This document shows, piece after piece, positions 45,101 to 53,480 of a stretch of 64,000 bases of DNA. This DNA comes from Paraburkholderia xenovorans LB400 (GTDB taxonomy: Bacteria > Pseudomonadota > Gammaproteobacteria > Burkholderiales > Burkholderiaceae): assembly GCF_000013645.1 (NCBI RefSeq), contig NC_007952.1:1984001-2048000 (forward strand). Reading direction: 5' to 3'. A model generated the notes under the pieces. The model made no database searches and had not been told where the DNA came from. It saw only the letters and a list, made by a program, of their open reading frames with translations. The translations under genes and the position numbers were made by a program. Position 1 is the first letter of the stretch. Every line of letters begins with the position of its first letter.

Positions 45101-45874
45101 TTCGGCCTGCTGCCGCAGCGCGTTGTCATAAGTGGACGACAGGCTCATCAGTTCACGCCGCCCCATCCACGCGAGCAGTCCGCTCACGCTCAGGCTGAAG
45201 AGCAGAAACACGCTCACCAGCGTGGTGGTGACACGGCGCGTGGCCTCCGCGCGTTCCTGGCGCAGGCGCAGTTCGACATCGAGAAAATCGCCGAATTCAC
45301 GGCGCGTTTCGTCGAATTCGATCTTGCCGCGACCGCTCGCCACGGCGCTTTCGAAGTCCTGATTGCGCCGGCGCGCGTCGATCATCTGCTCGGCGTAGAC
45401 ACTCCAGCGCTGCTGGATCGCCTCGATCTGCTTGAGCTTTTCGACTTGCGGCGGGTTGTCGGAGACCAGTTCCTGCAAGGCTTCGATCTGGGTCTTGAAG
45501 CGCGGGCCGCCCTCTTCATAAGGCGTGAGGAAACTCTCGTCGCCCGTGATCAGGAAGCCTCGCATCGAGGATTCGCGATCGACCGCGAGACGCAGCATTT
45601 CATTGGCCTGGCCGATCACGCGCTCGGAGTGCTCGGCCCAGTTCATGGTCGAGACCAGATAAGCAATCAGTCCGACGAAGACAGCCATCGTCACGAGGCC
45701 GACACCCAGAGGCAACGCGATGTTGCGCCGAATGATGCTGCGAAAACGATTCTGGTCGACGGCCTGCGATGCGGTCATTTTTTCTGTCTTCGGCTTGGCG
45801 AATCGGATCGATTCGGAATATTTTTCGGATGTTTCGGGTGATGCATTTTGTCGCGGTGCGACGGGCGTAATCAT
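42194..45874 (-). CDS. CHASE3-GAF hybrid histidine kinase with three receiver domains
   Basis: A 1226-residue membrane hybrid kinase. Helices at about 52-75 and 215-237 flank a periplasmic CHASE3 domain (SSMRGFLITGDESFLTPYEEG). Then come a GAF-like domain (about 275-425), a coiled coil (430-520), HisKA with His530 (FLANMSHELRTPLNSSL), HATPase (about 635-755), an Ala/Thr/Gly-rich linker, and three receivers (VLLDVGLPDRSG, CVVTDLALPDGTG, LILMDIMMPEMDG). The three phospho-acceptors suggest branching phosphotransfer to the CheB/CheR and kinase-receiver neighbours. An in-frame ATG at 45778 may be the true start. Confidence 0.93.
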   Translation of the reverse strand: MITPVAPRQNASPETSEKYSESIRFAKPKTEKMTASQAVDQNRFRSIIRRNIALPLGVGLVTMAVFVGLIAYLVSTMNWAEHSERVIGQANEMLRLAVDRESSMRGFLITGDESFLTPYEEGGPRFKTQIEALQELVSDNPPQVEKLKQIEAIQQRWSVYAEQMIDARRRNQDFESAVASGRGKIEFDETRREFGDFLDVELRLRQERAEATRRVTTTLVSVFLLFSLSVSGLLAWMGRRELMSLSSTYDNALRQQAEQTEMLQEQVWLRSGQRLLAEKVVGQATPPLVGRAMLDFLAQYLDAAVAALYVRDKRHGTLRRIATYGFSRESEQATARNFEEGETLIGQAAAARRTLVLRDVPENYVQVVSATGKSAPKNLLIMPIENDGEVNGVVELGFVRELTPRDQEFMELIASSMGDFVEAALYRERLQDALAETQQLNEELQVQQEELRVSNEGLEERGRALMESQTRLEAQQAELEQTNVQLEEYAQRLERQKSDLLRAQDDLAANAARLEQSSRYKSEFLANMSHELRTPLNSSLILAKLLQQNRAGNLTEEQVRYAETIHASNSDLLVLINDILDLSKVEAGQVTVELETVSIDATLQALEEMFKPMAAARQLRLAFERLPGTPDTFISDGQRVTQILRNLLSNAVKFTEHGEVALSVAPAEGGMLRIDVRDSGIGIAPDKLDMIFEAFQQADGSTSRQYGGSGLGLSISREFSRLLGGRITVASEVGKGSVFTLWLPLDAEAALSASEGAAAPTPPSAPVPAQASARGAAGSMAEPLLTRPSSSGGAATVITPANGLTSGPTSGLTTGNASETPIGPIADDRDNRTRAGRLIVAVEDDVAFAEILRDLTHELDFDFVHASDAASGLALVRDMRPAAVLLDVGLPDRSGLTVLEWLKNDPLTRHIPIHIVSATDHADKALHLGAIGYTLKPTARSTMEAAIRRLEARLQQRLKRVLVIEDDTPMRESIRALLQSENTEIVAVATLAEALDYLAKVTFDCVVTDLALPDGTGYDLLERLAANTAHVSLPVIVYTGRMLSDEEEHRLRRYSKSIIIKGAKSPERLLDEVTLFLHSVESSLAPEQQRMLRTVRQRDNAFEGRTILLAEDDVRNIFALSHVLEPLGAKLQIARNGREALDALENGPEVHLILMDIMMPEMDGLTAMGEIRRNPRFAHLPIIALTAKAMANDRTRCLEAGADDYVSKPIDVDKLVALCRVWLRQR

Positions 45875-46083
45875 ACAGGATGGGGTCTTATTCTGAGATG
45901 CCCGGATGCGCTTTCAGGCTTGCTGGGCGGGGCTGCCGCAGGCTCACGCCAGTGGCGAGCGGTCAGCGATGGGATGCGCCTGACGGCTGGGCGCCGTGGC
46001 ACTGGCCGGCGGTGATCGGCTTGCGCCGTTGCAGCGCACCGGCGCTCGCGCGAACCATCTCACGCGGGTGGCTCCGTAACAGG

Positions 46084-46113
46084 AAAAAACCTGGCGGGTT
46101 TGCACCGGCCAGG
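46084..46113 (-). terminator. Rho-independent terminator downstream of katE
   Basis: On the minus strand, CCTGGC and GCCAGG form a 6-bp stem followed by T6 (plus-strand bases 46084-46113). It lies about 28 bp after the katE stop. Confidence 0.65.
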
Positions 46114-46140
46114 CTCCTTCCGAACCGGTTCGACAGACGC

Positions 46141-48264
46141 TTACGCCGGCACGGTCTCAGCCTGCTGCGCGCGCGACCACACGCGGTGCTGCCCGGCTGC
46201 CTCGATGAACGCCTTCAGCACTTCAGCGGCCTGCTTGTCGTCGCCGGTTGCGACGCCGTCGGCATTGTGCGGCAAGTGCGCGGCGGCGAGCACGTCACGC
46301 CCCGCGCCGATTGCCGCGATCGCCTTCAGATGCTTGAACGCCTCAAGCACGAAATGCCGTGCGTCGCCCGATTGCGCCAGCGCCTTCGCGCCCTGATCAC
46401 CGCCCACCACGATCACCGCGTCGAACATGATCGACGGCAAGCCGGCAATCGTGGCGTCCGGCGCCATGCCGTCGATCGCGGCAAGCGTCGGGGCGATCAG
46501 CATCGGCGTGGCGCCCTCGCCTTGCAGCGCCTGCTGCAGCTTTTTGATCGCGGCGCCATCGGAACCGGGCGCGGCCAGCAGCGCGATCTTGCGGGTCTTG
46601 ATGCCCGGCTTCACGCGGTTGAGCAGGCTCAGCGCCGGCGATTCCTTGGGACCGGTCAGCTTCGCCGTGCCTTTCTTCGGCGCCGGCAAACCCAGCCCTT
46701 CAGCCACCTGTGCCGCGAGCCCCGCATCGAAGTTGGCGAGAATCTCGTTCACGACGCGCGCACGAATTTCCGGCTTCGTCACCTTACCGAGTTCGAACTG
46801 ATAAGCCGCGGCAATATGGTCTTTCTCCGGCGGGGACATGCTGTTGTAAAACAGCGCGGCCTGCGAGAAATGATCGGCGAACGATTCGCTGCGTACGCGA
46901 ATCTTGGTGCCTTCCACGCGCTCCTGATAGGTCTCGAAGCCGCCGTCGGAGGGCGCCGGATCAGTTTCCTTCGGCCAGCCGCCGCTCAGCGAATTGGGCT
47001 CGTACGAGGCCTGGCCGACGTTGATGGTCTGCCGGTGCATGGCGTCGCGCTGGTTGTTGTTGAACGGGCACACGGGCCGGTTGATCGGAATCTCGTGAAA
47101 GTTCGGGCCGCCCAGGCGGCTGATCTGCGTATCCGTGTACGAGAACAGACGACCTTGCAGAAGCGGATCGTTGGAGAAGTCGATACCCGGCACCACATGG
47201 CCCGGATGAAACGCGACCTGCTCGGTCTCGGCGAAGAAGTTGTCCGGATTGCGATTGAGCGTCATCTTGCCGATGATCTTCACCGGCACCTGTTCTTCCG
47301 GAATCAGTTTGGTCGGATCGAGCAGGTCGAAGTCGAACTTGTGTTCGTCCGCTTCCTCGATGATCTGCACGCCGAGCTCGAACTCGGGAAAGTCCCCCCG
47401 TTCGATCGACTCCCATAGATCGCGCCGATGAAAATCCGGGTCTTTGCCAGCCAGCTTCTGCGCTTCGTCCCACAGCAGCGAGTACGAGCCCAGCACCGGG
47501 CGCCAGTGAAACTTGACGAAGCGTCCCTTGCCTTGCGCATTCACGAAACGGAACGTGTGAATGCCGAAGCCCTCCATCGTGCGCAGGCTGCGCGGGATCG
47601 CGCGGTCCGACATGGTCCACAGCACCATATGCGCGGACTCGGGCACCAGCGAGACGAAGTCCCAGAAGGTGTCGTGCGCGGAACCGCCCGTCGGCATTTC
47701 GTTCGGCGCTTCCGGTTTGACCGCGTGCACGAAGTCGGGAAATTTGATGGCGTCCTGAATGAAGAACACCGGCATGTTGTTGCCGACCAGATCGTAATTG
47801 CCTTCCTGCGTGTAGAACTTCACTGCAAAGCCGCGCACGTCGCGCACCGTATCGGCGGAACCGCGCGGACCCTGTACCGTGGAAAAGCGCACATACACCG
47901 GCGTCTGCACGGCGGGGTCCTGCAGAAACGCAGCCTTGGTGTATTCCTGCATCGATTCGTACACCTGAAACACGCCGTGCGCCGCCGAGCCGCGCGCATG
48001 CACGATGCGCTCGGGAATCCGCTCATGGTCGAAGTGCGTGATCTTCTCACGCATGATGAAATCTTCCAGCAGCGAAGGGCCGCGCGGGCCCGCGCGCAGC
48101 GTGTTCTGATTGTCAGAGATCTTGACGCCCTGATTGGTTCTCAGCGCCTCACCTTCTGGGCTGACTCGAAACTGTTCGAGATCCTTCGCTTTCGGATCCG
48201 ACTGCGGACCGCTCGCCTGCGCGTTCTTCGCCGCGGGCTTCTGTGTATTCGTTTTACCTGCCAT
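46141..48264 (-). CDS. katE: Large-subunit monofunctional catalase (HPII type)
   Basis: A 707-residue clade 2 heme catalase that destroys hydrogen peroxide. The distal histidine region is IPERIVHARGSAAHGVF, NADPH/heme core segments include RFSTVQGPRGSADTVRDVRGFAVKFYTQEGNYDLVGNN, and the proximal tyrosine lies in RLFSYTDTQISRLGGPNF. After about residue 550 there is the flavodoxin/GATase1-like C-terminal domain (KIALLAAPGSDGAAIKKLQQAL...AVIVVGGDQ) found only in large-subunit catalases. The ribosome site AAGGAG precedes the start. No recognised regulator is adjacent. Confidence 0.95.
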   Translation of the reverse strand: MAGKTNTQKPAAKNAQASGPQSDPKAKDLEQFRVSPEGEALRTNQGVKISDNQNTLRAGPRGPSLLEDFIMREKITHFDHERIPERIVHARGSAAHGVFQVYESMQEYTKAAFLQDPAVQTPVYVRFSTVQGPRGSADTVRDVRGFAVKFYTQEGNYDLVGNNMPVFFIQDAIKFPDFVHAVKPEAPNEMPTGGSAHDTFWDFVSLVPESAHMVLWTMSDRAIPRSLRTMEGFGIHTFRFVNAQGKGRFVKFHWRPVLGSYSLLWDEAQKLAGKDPDFHRRDLWESIERGDFPEFELGVQIIEEADEHKFDFDLLDPTKLIPEEQVPVKIIGKMTLNRNPDNFFAETEQVAFHPGHVVPGIDFSNDPLLQGRLFSYTDTQISRLGGPNFHEIPINRPVCPFNNNQRDAMHRQTINVGQASYEPNSLSGGWPKETDPAPSDGGFETYQERVEGTKIRVRSESFADHFSQAALFYNSMSPPEKDHIAAAYQFELGKVTKPEIRARVVNEILANFDAGLAAQVAEGLGLPAPKKGTAKLTGPKESPALSLLNRVKPGIKTRKIALLAAPGSDGAAIKKLQQALQGEGATPMLIAPTLAAIDGMAPDATIAGLPSIMFDAVIVVGGDQGAKALAQSGDARHFVLEAFKHLKAIAAIGAGRDVLAAAHLPHNADGVATGDDKQAAEVLKAFIEAAGQHRVWSRAQQAETVPA

Positions 48265-48467
48265 GAGAATCTGCTCCTTGCGTTCGGGGCGTGCCGGCGG
48301 GGGAAATCCGGTCTAACGCACCGAATGAAAGCAGCAAACCATGTACCCGCAAGGAGCCCGGTCGCACCTGCCGTTCGCCGGGTGCGCCGGGTTCGCCGAT
48401 GACTGGCAATGCGGCGCGCCGTATTTGCGCGCCGCTGTCCACGACACTCGCTCGCAGGAGCGCTGCA

Positions 48468-49364
48468 TCAGAAGCGGTAGTTGATGGAAATATCGGCCAC
48501 GCCATTGGCTTTACGGTGCGTGACGGGACTATTGCCCGCGCTGCCGACCAACTGTTCGAATGCGCCGTCCGCGGTGGCGAACCAGTGCTTGTTGAACAGC
48601 CACACCGCGCTGATGCCAAAGCCGACCGACTTGAAGCCCGCACTGGCGTGGTACTGCGAAAACTGCGAATGCGCCGCCTGACTCTGATTCACGCCGAACC
48701 AGCTGTTCATGTAAGTGGAATCGGCGAGCGTTACGTTCGGACCGGCGAACCAGAAGAATTGCTTCGTGCTGCCCGGCATCGGCATATACGCGCCAAAGTC
48801 GCCGGTCCAGCCATTCGAGCCGCCGAAGTAGCGCCTGACGTCGGCACGCAGCACCAGCGGGAAATCTTTCGATACTACGTATTCACCCGCCAGTTTGATG
48901 CCCGGCGCCGGATTGATGTTGCCGAGGCCGTTCAGTTCCTGCGGATCGTCATGGCCGCGCCGCCCGAGGTCGTAGACGGCCGCGAGACTGGCGCGCCAGT
49001 TCTGGCCTTGAGCGAAGTTGACGCCGAAACCCTCGCCGCTCGACAGGAAGAACAGGTCTTTGTAGCGCACGTCGATGCTCGGGCCGGCCATCAGGTGATA
49101 GCGGTCGGAGCCTTCGTAGCGCGGCTGGAACGATGTCGCGAGGCCGAGGCGCACCTGCCAGTCCGGGATATTCGGCTGCCACATCTTCTGCAGCGGAATA
49201 CCCACCGAATATTGCCATTCGCCGAGCGGTGAAGGCGTCTGTGCCGAGACCGGCGCCGGTAGCACGGCGACACCACCGATAGTCGCGGCGGCGAAAGACA
49301 CTGCCGCGATGCCTGTTTGTTTATTGCGGAGCCGGCCGCCCCGCTTTCTACGGCTGTTAAACAC
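48468..49364 (-). CDS. MipA/OmpV family outer-membrane protein
   Basis: A 298-residue outer-membrane protein of the MipA/OmpV family. After a signal sequence (GIAAVSFAAATIGGVAVLPAPVSA-QT) come WQYSVGIPLQKMWQPNIPDWQVRLGLATSFQPRYEGSDRYHLMAGPSIDVRYKDLFFLSSGEGFGVN and a C terminus ending DISINYRF, with terminal Phe. I start at GTG 49364 because GGAGA lies 7 bp upstream and the signal peptide then has normal length; the frame is open 24 codons further. Function in this family is uncertain (scaffold or small-molecule response). Confidence 0.87.
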   Translation of the reverse strand: MFNSRRKRGGRLRNKQTGIAAVSFAAATIGGVAVLPAPVSAQTPSPLGEWQYSVGIPLQKMWQPNIPDWQVRLGLATSFQPRYEGSDRYHLMAGPSIDVRYKDLFFLSSGEGFGVNFAQGQNWRASLAAVYDLGRRGHDDPQELNGLGNINPAPGIKLAGEYVVSKDFPLVLRADVRRYFGGSNGWTGDFGAYMPMPGSTKQFFWFAGPNVTLADSTYMNSWFGVNQSQAAHSQFSQYHASAGFKSVGFGISAVWLFNKHWFATADGAFEQLVGSAGNSPVTHRKANGVADISINYRF

Positions 49365-49965
49365 CAGATATCTCCGATCTCGCGTATCGCGAAGAAGGTT
49401 ATGTTTTCGCCCAAGGTCCGCAATGGATAAAAGCACCGGGCGTCCGCCGCGTTGCTACGTGCGGCACGTAATTTTTTCAGCCAACGACACGCACTCCCGG
49501 CAAACCGCACCACTCGCCCGCAATCGACAGCCCGTAAAGCAGACATTTGTCTAAGCAGACCGATACGAAAGATTTGCCGATGGACGCAGCATTGCAAAAT
49601 GCGGGCCTGGTCGCTGGAGAGCGGATTCGGAACGGCGGCGACAAGGACGGAATGCGTTCGGGCACCGGCGCGCCGTGCGGAATGCGGCGCGCTTGTGCAT
49701 GGCCCGCCTCTCAGCCGCGCAGCGGCTATCCCGCGAGCGCGTTGCCGGACGGTGGAAGCGGCAACGACCGCGCCGGAGATCTCACGAATTTTTATTGCGT
49801 CAATGGCGTCATCTGGATAGTTTTTATTAGTTCGATGTGACCTGTTGATTTCTTAAAGTAAGAAAAACCGGGTTTTTTCACAAGCACATTTCCGGCTGTC
49901 TTCCCTACCATTTGTTGAACGCGACGGGATACTGATCGCGTCAAACTTATCAACACGGAGCTGCC
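49365..49965. other. 601-bp region between the MipA/OmpV gene and acdS without a recognisable gene
   Basis: Short open frames here have no family features or good ribosome sites. The last 170 bp before acdS are AT-rich and contain a 15-bp palindrome AAAAACCGGGTTTTT (49863-49877), and acdS has a GGAG ribosome site. The Lrp-type regulator gene acdR that often lies divergent to acdS is not present. Confidence 0.65.
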
Positions 49966-50982
49966 ATGAATCTGCAACGATTTCCTCGTTACCCGCTGAC
50001 TTTCGGGCCGACGCCGATCCAACCGCTAGCGCGTCTGAGCAAGCATCTCGGCGGCAAAGTGCATCTGTATGCGAAACGCGAGGACTGCAACAGCGGTCTT
50101 GCCTTCGGCGGCAACAAGACACGCAAACTCGAATATCTGATCCCTGAAGTGCTTGCGCAGGGTTGCGACACGCTCGTGTCGATCGGCGGCATCCAGTCGA
50201 ACCAGACGCGCCAGGTGGCGGCCGTGGCAGCGCATCTGGGCATGAAATGCGTGCTGGTACAGGAGAACTGGGTCAACTACTCGGACGCGGTCTACGACCG
50301 GGTCGGCAACATCCAGATGTCGCGTATTCTCGGCGCCGATGTGCGCCTCGTGCCCGACGGCTTCGACATCGGCTTTCGCAAGAGCTGGGAGGAGGCGCTC
50401 GAAAGCGTGCGCGCCGCCGGCGGCAAACCGTATGCGATTCCGGCCGGCTGCTCGGACCATCCGCTCGGCGGCCTCGGTTTCGTCGGCTTCGCGGAAGAGG
50501 TGCGTCAGCAGGAAGCCGAATTGGGCTTCAAGTTCGACTACGTCGTGGTGTGTTCCGTAACCGGCAGCACGCAAGCCGGCATGGTGGTGGGTTTTGCCGC
50601 CGACGGCCGCGCTGATCGCGTGATCGGCATCGACGCATCGGCAAAGCCCGCGCAGACGCGCGAGCAGATCACGCGAATCGCCCGGCAAACGGCGGAAAAA
50701 GTCGGCCTGGGCCGCGATATCACGAGCGAAGACGTGGTGCTCGACGAGCGCTTCGCCGGTCCGGAATACGGCCTGCCGAATGACGGCACGCTGGAAGCAA
50801 TCCGCTTGTGCGCCCGCATGGAGGGCGTGCTGACCGATCCCGTCTACGAAGGCAAATCCATGCACGGCATGATCGAGATGGTGCGCAACGGCGAATTTCC
50901 GGAAGGTTCGCGCGTGCTGTATGCGCACCTCGGCGGCGTGCCGGCGTTGAACGGCTACAGCTTCATTTTCCGCAACGGCTAA
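49966..50982 (+). CDS. acdS: 1-aminocyclopropane-1-carboxylate (ACC) deaminase
   Basis: A 338-residue PLP enzyme that splits ACC, the plant ethylene precursor, to 2-oxobutyrate and ammonia. The length is exactly that of canonical AcdS and the diagnostic residues are in place by count: Lys51 (PLP), Ser78, Tyr294, Glu295 and Leu322. Glu295 and Leu322 separate true ACC deaminases from related D-cysteine desulfhydrases. The presence of acdS suggests a plant-associated lifestyle. There is no acdR neighbour, so control must come from elsewhere. Confidence 0.97.
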   Translation: MNLQRFPRYPLTFGPTPIQPLARLSKHLGGKVHLYAKREDCNSGLAFGGNKTRKLEYLIPEVLAQGCDTLVSIGGIQSNQTRQVAAVAAHLGMKCVLVQENWVNYSDAVYDRVGNIQMSRILGADVRLVPDGFDIGFRKSWEEALESVRAAGGKPYAIPAGCSDHPLGGLGFVGFAEEVRQQEAELGFKFDYVVVCSVTGSTQAGMVVGFAADGRADRVIGIDASAKPAQTREQITRIARQTAEKVGLGRDITSEDVVLDERFAGPEYGLPNDGTLEAIRLCARMEGVLTDPVYEGKSMHGMIEMVRNGEFPEGSRVLYAHLGGVPALNGYSFIFRNG

Positions 50983-51102
50983 ATGGCCGCACCGGCGGCA
51001 GCAACGAATGACAAGGCAGCGGCCGGCGTCCGTCAAGCCGGCCGCCGCTTCAATCGTGGTATCGCCGCCCCGCTGAAAAACTCTCGCGCGGCAAACAGGG
51101 CT

Positions 51103-51993
51103 TCACGCCTTCATGCGCTTCCTCAAGTGCTCCCTCAGGAATTCCACGAATGCCCGGATCGTGAGGGAGCTTTGCCTGTGCTGCGGATAAACCGCGTAGA
51201 CGCTCGTGACAGTGGGCAGGAAGTCTTCGAGCACCGGCACGAGCTGACCGCTTCTGAGCGCGTCCGCGACGATAAAATCAGGAAGCCGAACAATCCCCAA
51301 ACCCGCAACGGCCGCATCGCGCACCAGCTCGCCATTGTTCGCGCGCAACGGACCGTGTACATCGACACCCTTCGTCACGCCGTCGACCACGAAGTCCCAG
51401 CTTACCGCCCCGCCATGACCATACAGCAGACACGCATGCCGCTCCAGATCCGCCGGCACCGCGGGCGCGCCACGGCGCCGCACGTAGCCCGGGCTGCAGC
51501 ATGCCACCACCCTGATGTCCACCAGCTTCTGCGCGATCAGCGTGGAATCGGGCAACGCGCCGATCCGGATCGCCATGTCGAAGCCCTCGCCCACCACGTC
51601 CACGGTGCGGTCGCTCAATTCCATCTCGAAGCGCACGTCGCCGTGCTCGCGCAGGAACATCGCCACGAGCGGCGACAGATGCGCCATGCCGAACGACATC
51701 GGCGCACTCACGCGTAACAACCCGCGCGGCCCGGCGCGCCGCAGAGACATGGCCTGCTCGGCGTCTTCGACCTCGCCGAGAATGCGTTTGGCGCGCTCGT
51801 AAAACTCCTGCCCGAGGTCGGTCACCGCCAGCTTGCGCGTGTTGCGGATCAGCAATTGCACGCCGAGCGTCTCTTCCAGCGCCATGACCCGCCGGCTGAC
51901 GAACTGCTTGGACAGCGACAGCCGGTTGGCCGCCGCCGTGAAGTTACGCGCGTCGACCGTGGCGACGAAAATCCGCATGTCGTCGAGTTGCAT
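51103..51993 (-). CDS. LysR family transcriptional regulator
   Basis: A 296-residue LysR regulator of the CrgA/DsdC-like branch: MQLDDMRIFVATVDARNFTAAANRLSLSKQFVSRRVMALEE, then RGLLRVSAPMSFGMAHLSPLVAMFLREHGDVRFEMELSDRTVDVVGEGFD. ATG 51993 fits a GGAG site and the usual LysR start better than the GTG 12 bp upstream. It is divergent from the pirin gene and likely regulates the pirin/DoxX pair, an arrangement common in this order. Confidence 0.92.
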   Translation of the reverse strand: MQLDDMRIFVATVDARNFTAAANRLSLSKQFVSRRVMALEETLGVQLLIRNTRKLAVTDLGQEFYERAKRILGEVEDAEQAMSLRRAGPRGLLRVSAPMSFGMAHLSPLVAMFLREHGDVRFEMELSDRTVDVVGEGFDMAIRIGALPDSTLIAQKLVDIRVVACCSPGYVRRRGAPAVPADLERHACLLYGHGGAVSWDFVVDGVTKGVDVHGPLRANNGELVRDAAVAGLGIVRLPDFIVADALRSGQLVPVLEDFLPTVTSVYAVYPQHRQSSLTIRAFVEFLREHLRKRMKA

Positions 51994-52124
51994 TGTATTG
52001 TCCACTCCACATTGACAGTGTTTCCGTTTATGGAGCGATTATAACCATCCGGATTGACCTACACTTTCGTTCATGGATCGCGGACAAACATCTGGCCGGA
52101 TCGCACAACCCAAGGAGAAACACG

Positions 52125-52850
52125 ATGCTTGAAATCAGACTCGCCAATCAACGCGGCCGCGCGGAGCACGGCTGGCTCAGTTCGCGTCATACGTTTTCCT
52201 TCGCGAACTATCACGACCCGAAGCAGAACGGCTTTTCCGACCTGCTCGTCATCAACGACGACCGTGTCGCGCCGGCCCAGGGTTTCGGCAAGCACCCGCA
52301 CCGCGACATGGAAATCTTTTCGTACGTGCTGGAAGGCGCGCTGGAACACAAGGACACGATGGGCACGGGCTCGGTGATCGTGCCCGGCGACATCCAGTTG
52401 ATGAGCGCGGGAACCGGCGTCGCGCACAGCGAATACAACCATTCGAAGAGCGAACCGGTGCACTTCCTGCAAATCTGGATCGCGCCGGGGCAAAAGGGTA
52501 CGGCGCCGCGTTATCAGCAGCGCCACTTCGGCGCGGAGCAGAAGCGCGGCGTGTTGCGCCTCGTGCTCTCGCCGGACGGCGCGAACGATTCGCTCGTGCT
52601 GCAACAGGACGCGCGCGTCTATGCTGGCCTGTTCAACGGCGACGAGACAGCGCGGCTCGAACTGGCCAGCAATCGCTATGCTTATGTACACGTGGCACGC
52701 GGCAGCGTGAGCGTGAACGGCGTCCAGTTCAACGAAGGCGACGGTGCACGTGTACGCGGTGAAGAAGCGCTGAGCTTCACGCAAGGTCACGACGCAGAAG
52801 TGTTGGTGTTCGACCTGCGCGACATCGAGATGTCGGAGTTGTGGGCCTGA
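52125..52850 (+). CDS. Pirin family protein (YhaK/quercetinase-like)
   Basis: A 241-residue bicupin. The pirin metal ligands are present by count: His57 and His59 (GKHPHRDMEIFSYVLEGALEHKD), His101 and Glu103 (AGTGVAHSEYNHS). Related proteins oxidise quercetin or act as redox sensors. AAGGAG lies 8 bp before the start. Followed 134 bp later by a DoxX gene in the same direction and divergent from LysR. Confidence 0.93.
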   Translation: MLEIRLANQRGRAEHGWLSSRHTFSFANYHDPKQNGFSDLLVINDDRVAPAQGFGKHPHRDMEIFSYVLEGALEHKDTMGTGSVIVPGDIQLMSAGTGVAHSEYNHSKSEPVHFLQIWIAPGQKGTAPRYQQRHFGAEQKRGVLRLVLSPDGANDSLVLQQDARVYAGLFNGDETARLELASNRYAYVHVARGSVSVNGVQFNEGDGARVRGEEALSFTQGHDAEVLVFDLRDIEMSELWA

Positions 52851-52984
52851 GCGGCCTGAGTGAATCAGGTAAATCAAGTGACCCGAGTGGCCTGACCATC
52901 TGAAGGCCGGCGGTCCAGAACCCGGGCGGGACTCGCCGGTCAATTCCGGCGGACCGCTCTCTTCCTATCCTATGAGAGAAAATC

Positions 52985-53398
52985 ATGCGCTATACGCTGC
53001 TGGACAATCAGAAAGACGCGGTCATCCTCGCTGCCCGCATTCTGTTGATGGTGCTGTTCATCATGTTCGGCTGGTCGAAGCTGACCGGCTTTTCCGGCAC
53101 TGTCGCTTATATGACTTCGAGCGGCGCGCCGGTGCCCGAGTTGTCGGCGGTGATCGCCGTTGTGATGGAATTCGCGGTTGGCATTGCGTTGCTGGTCGGT
53201 TTTTATACCCGGCCGCTTGCGTTGCTGCTGGCGGTCTATACGTTCGGTACGGCGATCATCGGCCACCATTACTGGAACATGACCGGCGCGATGCAGTACG
53301 ACAATATGATTCACTTCTATAAGAACATCAGCATCATCGGCGGATTGCTGCTGTTGTGCGTGACCGGCGCCGGGAAATATTCGATCGACCGGCGTTGA
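52985..53398 (+). CDS. DoxX family membrane protein
   Basis: A 137-residue four-helix inner-membrane protein: VILAARILLMVLFIMFGWSKLTGF, then VMEFAVGIALLVGFYTRPLALLLAVYTFGTAIIGHHYWN and IIGGLLLLCVTG. It matches the DoxX family found beside pirin genes. Role probably in redox or oxidative-stress response; not established. A 14-bp stem terminator follows. Confidence 0.92.
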   Translation: MRYTLLDNQKDAVILAARILLMVLFIMFGWSKLTGFSGTVAYMTSSGAPVPELSAVIAVVMEFAVGIALLVGFYTRPLALLLAVYTFGTAIIGHHYWNMTGAMQYDNMIHFYKNISIIGGLLLLCVTGAGKYSIDRR

Positions 53399-53425
53399 TG
53401 CCATACGGAGTCCGGAATGTTGGAA

Positions 53426-53459
53426 AGAAAGCCGCCCGGTCGAAGCCGGGCGGCTTTCT
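53426..53459. terminator. Bidirectional terminator between doxX and alkB
   Basis: A perfect 14-bp stem: arms 53426-53439 and 53446-53459 around a 6-base loop. The outer bases are A/T-rich, so short U runs occur on both strands. It serves the convergent doxX and alkB genes. Confidence 0.88.
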
Positions 53460-53480
53460 GCTAGCGCCGAACCGTTGGCG

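Noticed and set aside
49452..49820. 122-codon open frame between the MipA/OmpV gene and acdS
   Set aside because: Arg/Ala-rich with no ribosome site or domain; looks like chance.
51015..51050. GC-rich inverted repeat after acdS as an intrinsic terminator
   Set aside because: The stem is good but no T run follows on either strand.
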